Shown: positions 12,856-13,187 of the stretch, piece after piece | Position numbering within the stretch: position 1 is the stretch's first letter | Layout of the letters: every line of letters starts with the position of its first letter | Source of the DNA: an uncultured Acholeplasmataceae bacterium | GTDB lineage: Bacteria; Bacillota_I; Bacilli_A; Acholeplasmatales; Acholeplasmataceae | Direction of reading: 5' to 3' | Length of the DNA stretch: 13,187 bases | Assembly: GCA_937983315.1 (NCBI GenBank) | Contig: CALKAH010000296.1 | Location: 1 to 13,187 of the forward strand | Notes under the pieces: model-generated | The model's database searches: none | The model's input: only the letters and a program-made list of their open reading frames with translations | Told to the model about the DNA's origin: nothing | Program-made: the position numbers and the translations under genes

Positions 12856-12901
12856 GGACATCACCTTCACCCTATTTTTGGCAAATTCATCGGCCGTATC
12901 T

Positions 12902-12910
12902 ATTATATCA
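12902..12910 (-). promoter_or_regulatory. Extended -10 promoter of the CYTH gene
   Basis: TGATATAAT on the minus strand (12910-12902). The -35 region at 17 bp is TTCCCT (12930-12925), weak, and lies in a short palindrome TCCCTAAAGGGA (12918-12929) beside the candidate cre. The leader would be about 40 nt. Confidence 0.62.
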
Positions 12911-12931
12911 AATCACCTCCCTAAAGGGAAG

Positions 12932-12945
12932 GAAAAACGTTTACA
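12932..12945. promoter_or_regulatory. Candidate cre site between the CYTH gene and gapA
   Basis: GAAAAACGTTTACA matches TGWAARCGYTWNCW at 12 of 14 positions, including the AARCGYT core and the full right half. It is centred about 65 bp before the inferred gapA start, a spacing like that of cre sites through which CcpA activates. It also abuts the CYTH -35. Binding is inferred. Confidence 0.5.
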
Positions 12946-12969
12946 TTCATGAACACGGTTTCATTCTAG

Positions 12970-12997
12970 TTGCAATTATACGATGTAATGGTAAAAT
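12970..12997 (+). promoter_or_regulatory. Promoter of gapA, extended -10
   Basis: TTGCAA (12970-12975), 16 bp, TAAAAT (12992-12997), with TGG before the -10. A start near 13004 would give a leader of about 34 nt with AAGGAGG at 13020-13026. Confidence 0.7.
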
Positions 12998-13037
12998 AAA
13001 GACGATGAAACATCAATTCAAGGAGGAATTAAAAAAT

Positions 13038-13139
13038 ATGGCAATTCGCGTAGCAATTAATGGCTTCGGCCGTATTGGACGTCTCGCATTCAGATTAATG
13101 GCTGACGATCCAAGATTCAACGTTGTAGGGATCAATGAA
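13038..13139 (+). CDS. gapA: Glyceraldehyde-3-phosphate dehydrogenase, N-terminal fragment
   Basis: Only the first 34 codons are present. MAIRVAINGFGRIGRLAFR is the GAPDH N-terminus with the NAD-binding GFGRIG (residues 9-14), followed by VVGINE near the end of the first beta-alpha-beta unit. The enzyme oxidises glyceraldehyde-3-phosphate in glycolysis. The start has AAGGAGG at 13020-13026. The rest of the gene is missing because adapter begins at 13139; the open frame beyond (to a TAG at 13158-13160) is adapter and must not be read as protein or as a nonsense mutation. No CggR-type regulator gene is present upstream. Confidence 0.95.
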
Positions 13140-13187
13140 GATCGGAAGAGCGTCGTGTAGGGAAAGAGTGTAGATCTCGGGGGTCGC
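13139..13187. other. Illumina universal (P5-side) adapter, not genomic
   Basis: AGATCGGAAGAGC (13139-13151) begins the reverse complement of the TruSeq universal adapter, which continues to the end through GTGTAGATCTCGG. I know the standard form as CTCGGTGGTCGC; here it reads CTCGGGGGTCGC, one T-to-G difference. The first A may be shared with the last genomic codon. Confidence 0.97.

Noticed and set aside
12856..12870. GTG or earlier ATG starts for the CYTH gene
   Set aside because: They overlap or abut the AAGGTGA binding site that serves the ATG at 12855.
12911..12921. GGGAGGTGA on the minus strand as a ribosome binding site for a small ORF
   Set aside because: It lies upstream of the CYTH -10, and no start codon at suitable spacing leads to an open frame.
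1999..12953. TTCATGAA at 1999-2006, 4475-4482 and 12946-12953, each near a promoter
   Set aside because: An 8-base palindrome recurs easily in AT-rich DNA and its distance from the promoters is not constant; too weak for an operator call.
46..13138. Mobile elements, CRISPR arrays, tRNA/rRNA genes, toxin-antitoxin or defence systems
   Set aside because: None found: no transposase-like frame, no regularly spaced repeats and no tRNA cloverleaf. Most long frames are explained by core genes; the exception is the unknown four-helix membrane protein, which shows no such features.
13038..13160. Complete 40-codon ORF or gapA nonsense mutation
   Set aside because: Codons after 34 are adapter sequence; the TAG is an artefact.

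Overview
The window is a short-read contig, not an uninterrupted piece of genome. Positions 1-45 and 13139-13187 are Illumina library adapter sequence. Genuine bacterial DNA runs from 46 to about 13138. It is AT-rich, gene-dense and made almost entirely of core genes. Gram-positive-type sigmaA promoters, purine-rich Shine-Dalgarno sites, two T-box leaders, an L19-type leader, CcpA, Spx and an LtaS-like enzyme all point to a low-GC Bacillota or a related standard-code lineage (Erysipelotrichia, or Acholeplasma/Izemoplasma-like). TGA is used as a stop (rimM), so this is not a code-4 Mycoplasma. The species cannot be named from the sequence.

Left part (46-4445): the end of a probable YlbG-type protein is followed by a near-perfect promoter and the ribosome-maturation operon rpsP-khpA-rimM-trmD, closed by a terminator whose 5' arm lies inside trmD. 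A membrane-anchored LtaS-like phosphoglycerol transferase then separates trmD from rplS. rplS has its own promoter and an L19-leader-like 5' UTR.

Middle (4446-9229): ccpA, the carbon catabolite regulator, is followed with no terminator of its own by the tyrS T-box, tyrS and a diacylglycerol-kinase-family gene. These converge on trpS, which lies on the minus strand and has its own T-box. The two leaders match their tRNAs: TGGT with a UAC codon for Tyr, and TGGC with UGG codons for Trp. Each T-box terminator is also the first visible terminator for the gene upstream (ccpA and pepF respectively).

Right part (9219-13138): pepF (oligoendopeptidase F) is divergent from spx. The Spx protein has a cysteine-rich C-terminal tail (Cys-x2-Cys-x5-Cys). 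A small four-helix membrane protein and a CYTH (YjbK-like) triphosphatase follow on the minus strand. Finally the first 34 codons of gapA appear on the plus strand, cut off by adapter. The spx/pepF/CYTH cluster resembles the yjb region of Bacillus subtilis. Candidate cre operators lie upstream of ccpA, between the CYTH gene and gapA, and upstream of the membrane-protein gene.

I found no mobile element, CRISPR array, tRNA, rRNA, phage or defence genes, and nothing that supports a wholly new multi-gene system. The points most worth checking are the Spx tail, the T-box read-through arrangement, the rplS operon split, the candidate cre sites and the adapter ends. No stretch of more than 300 bases lacks a gene.
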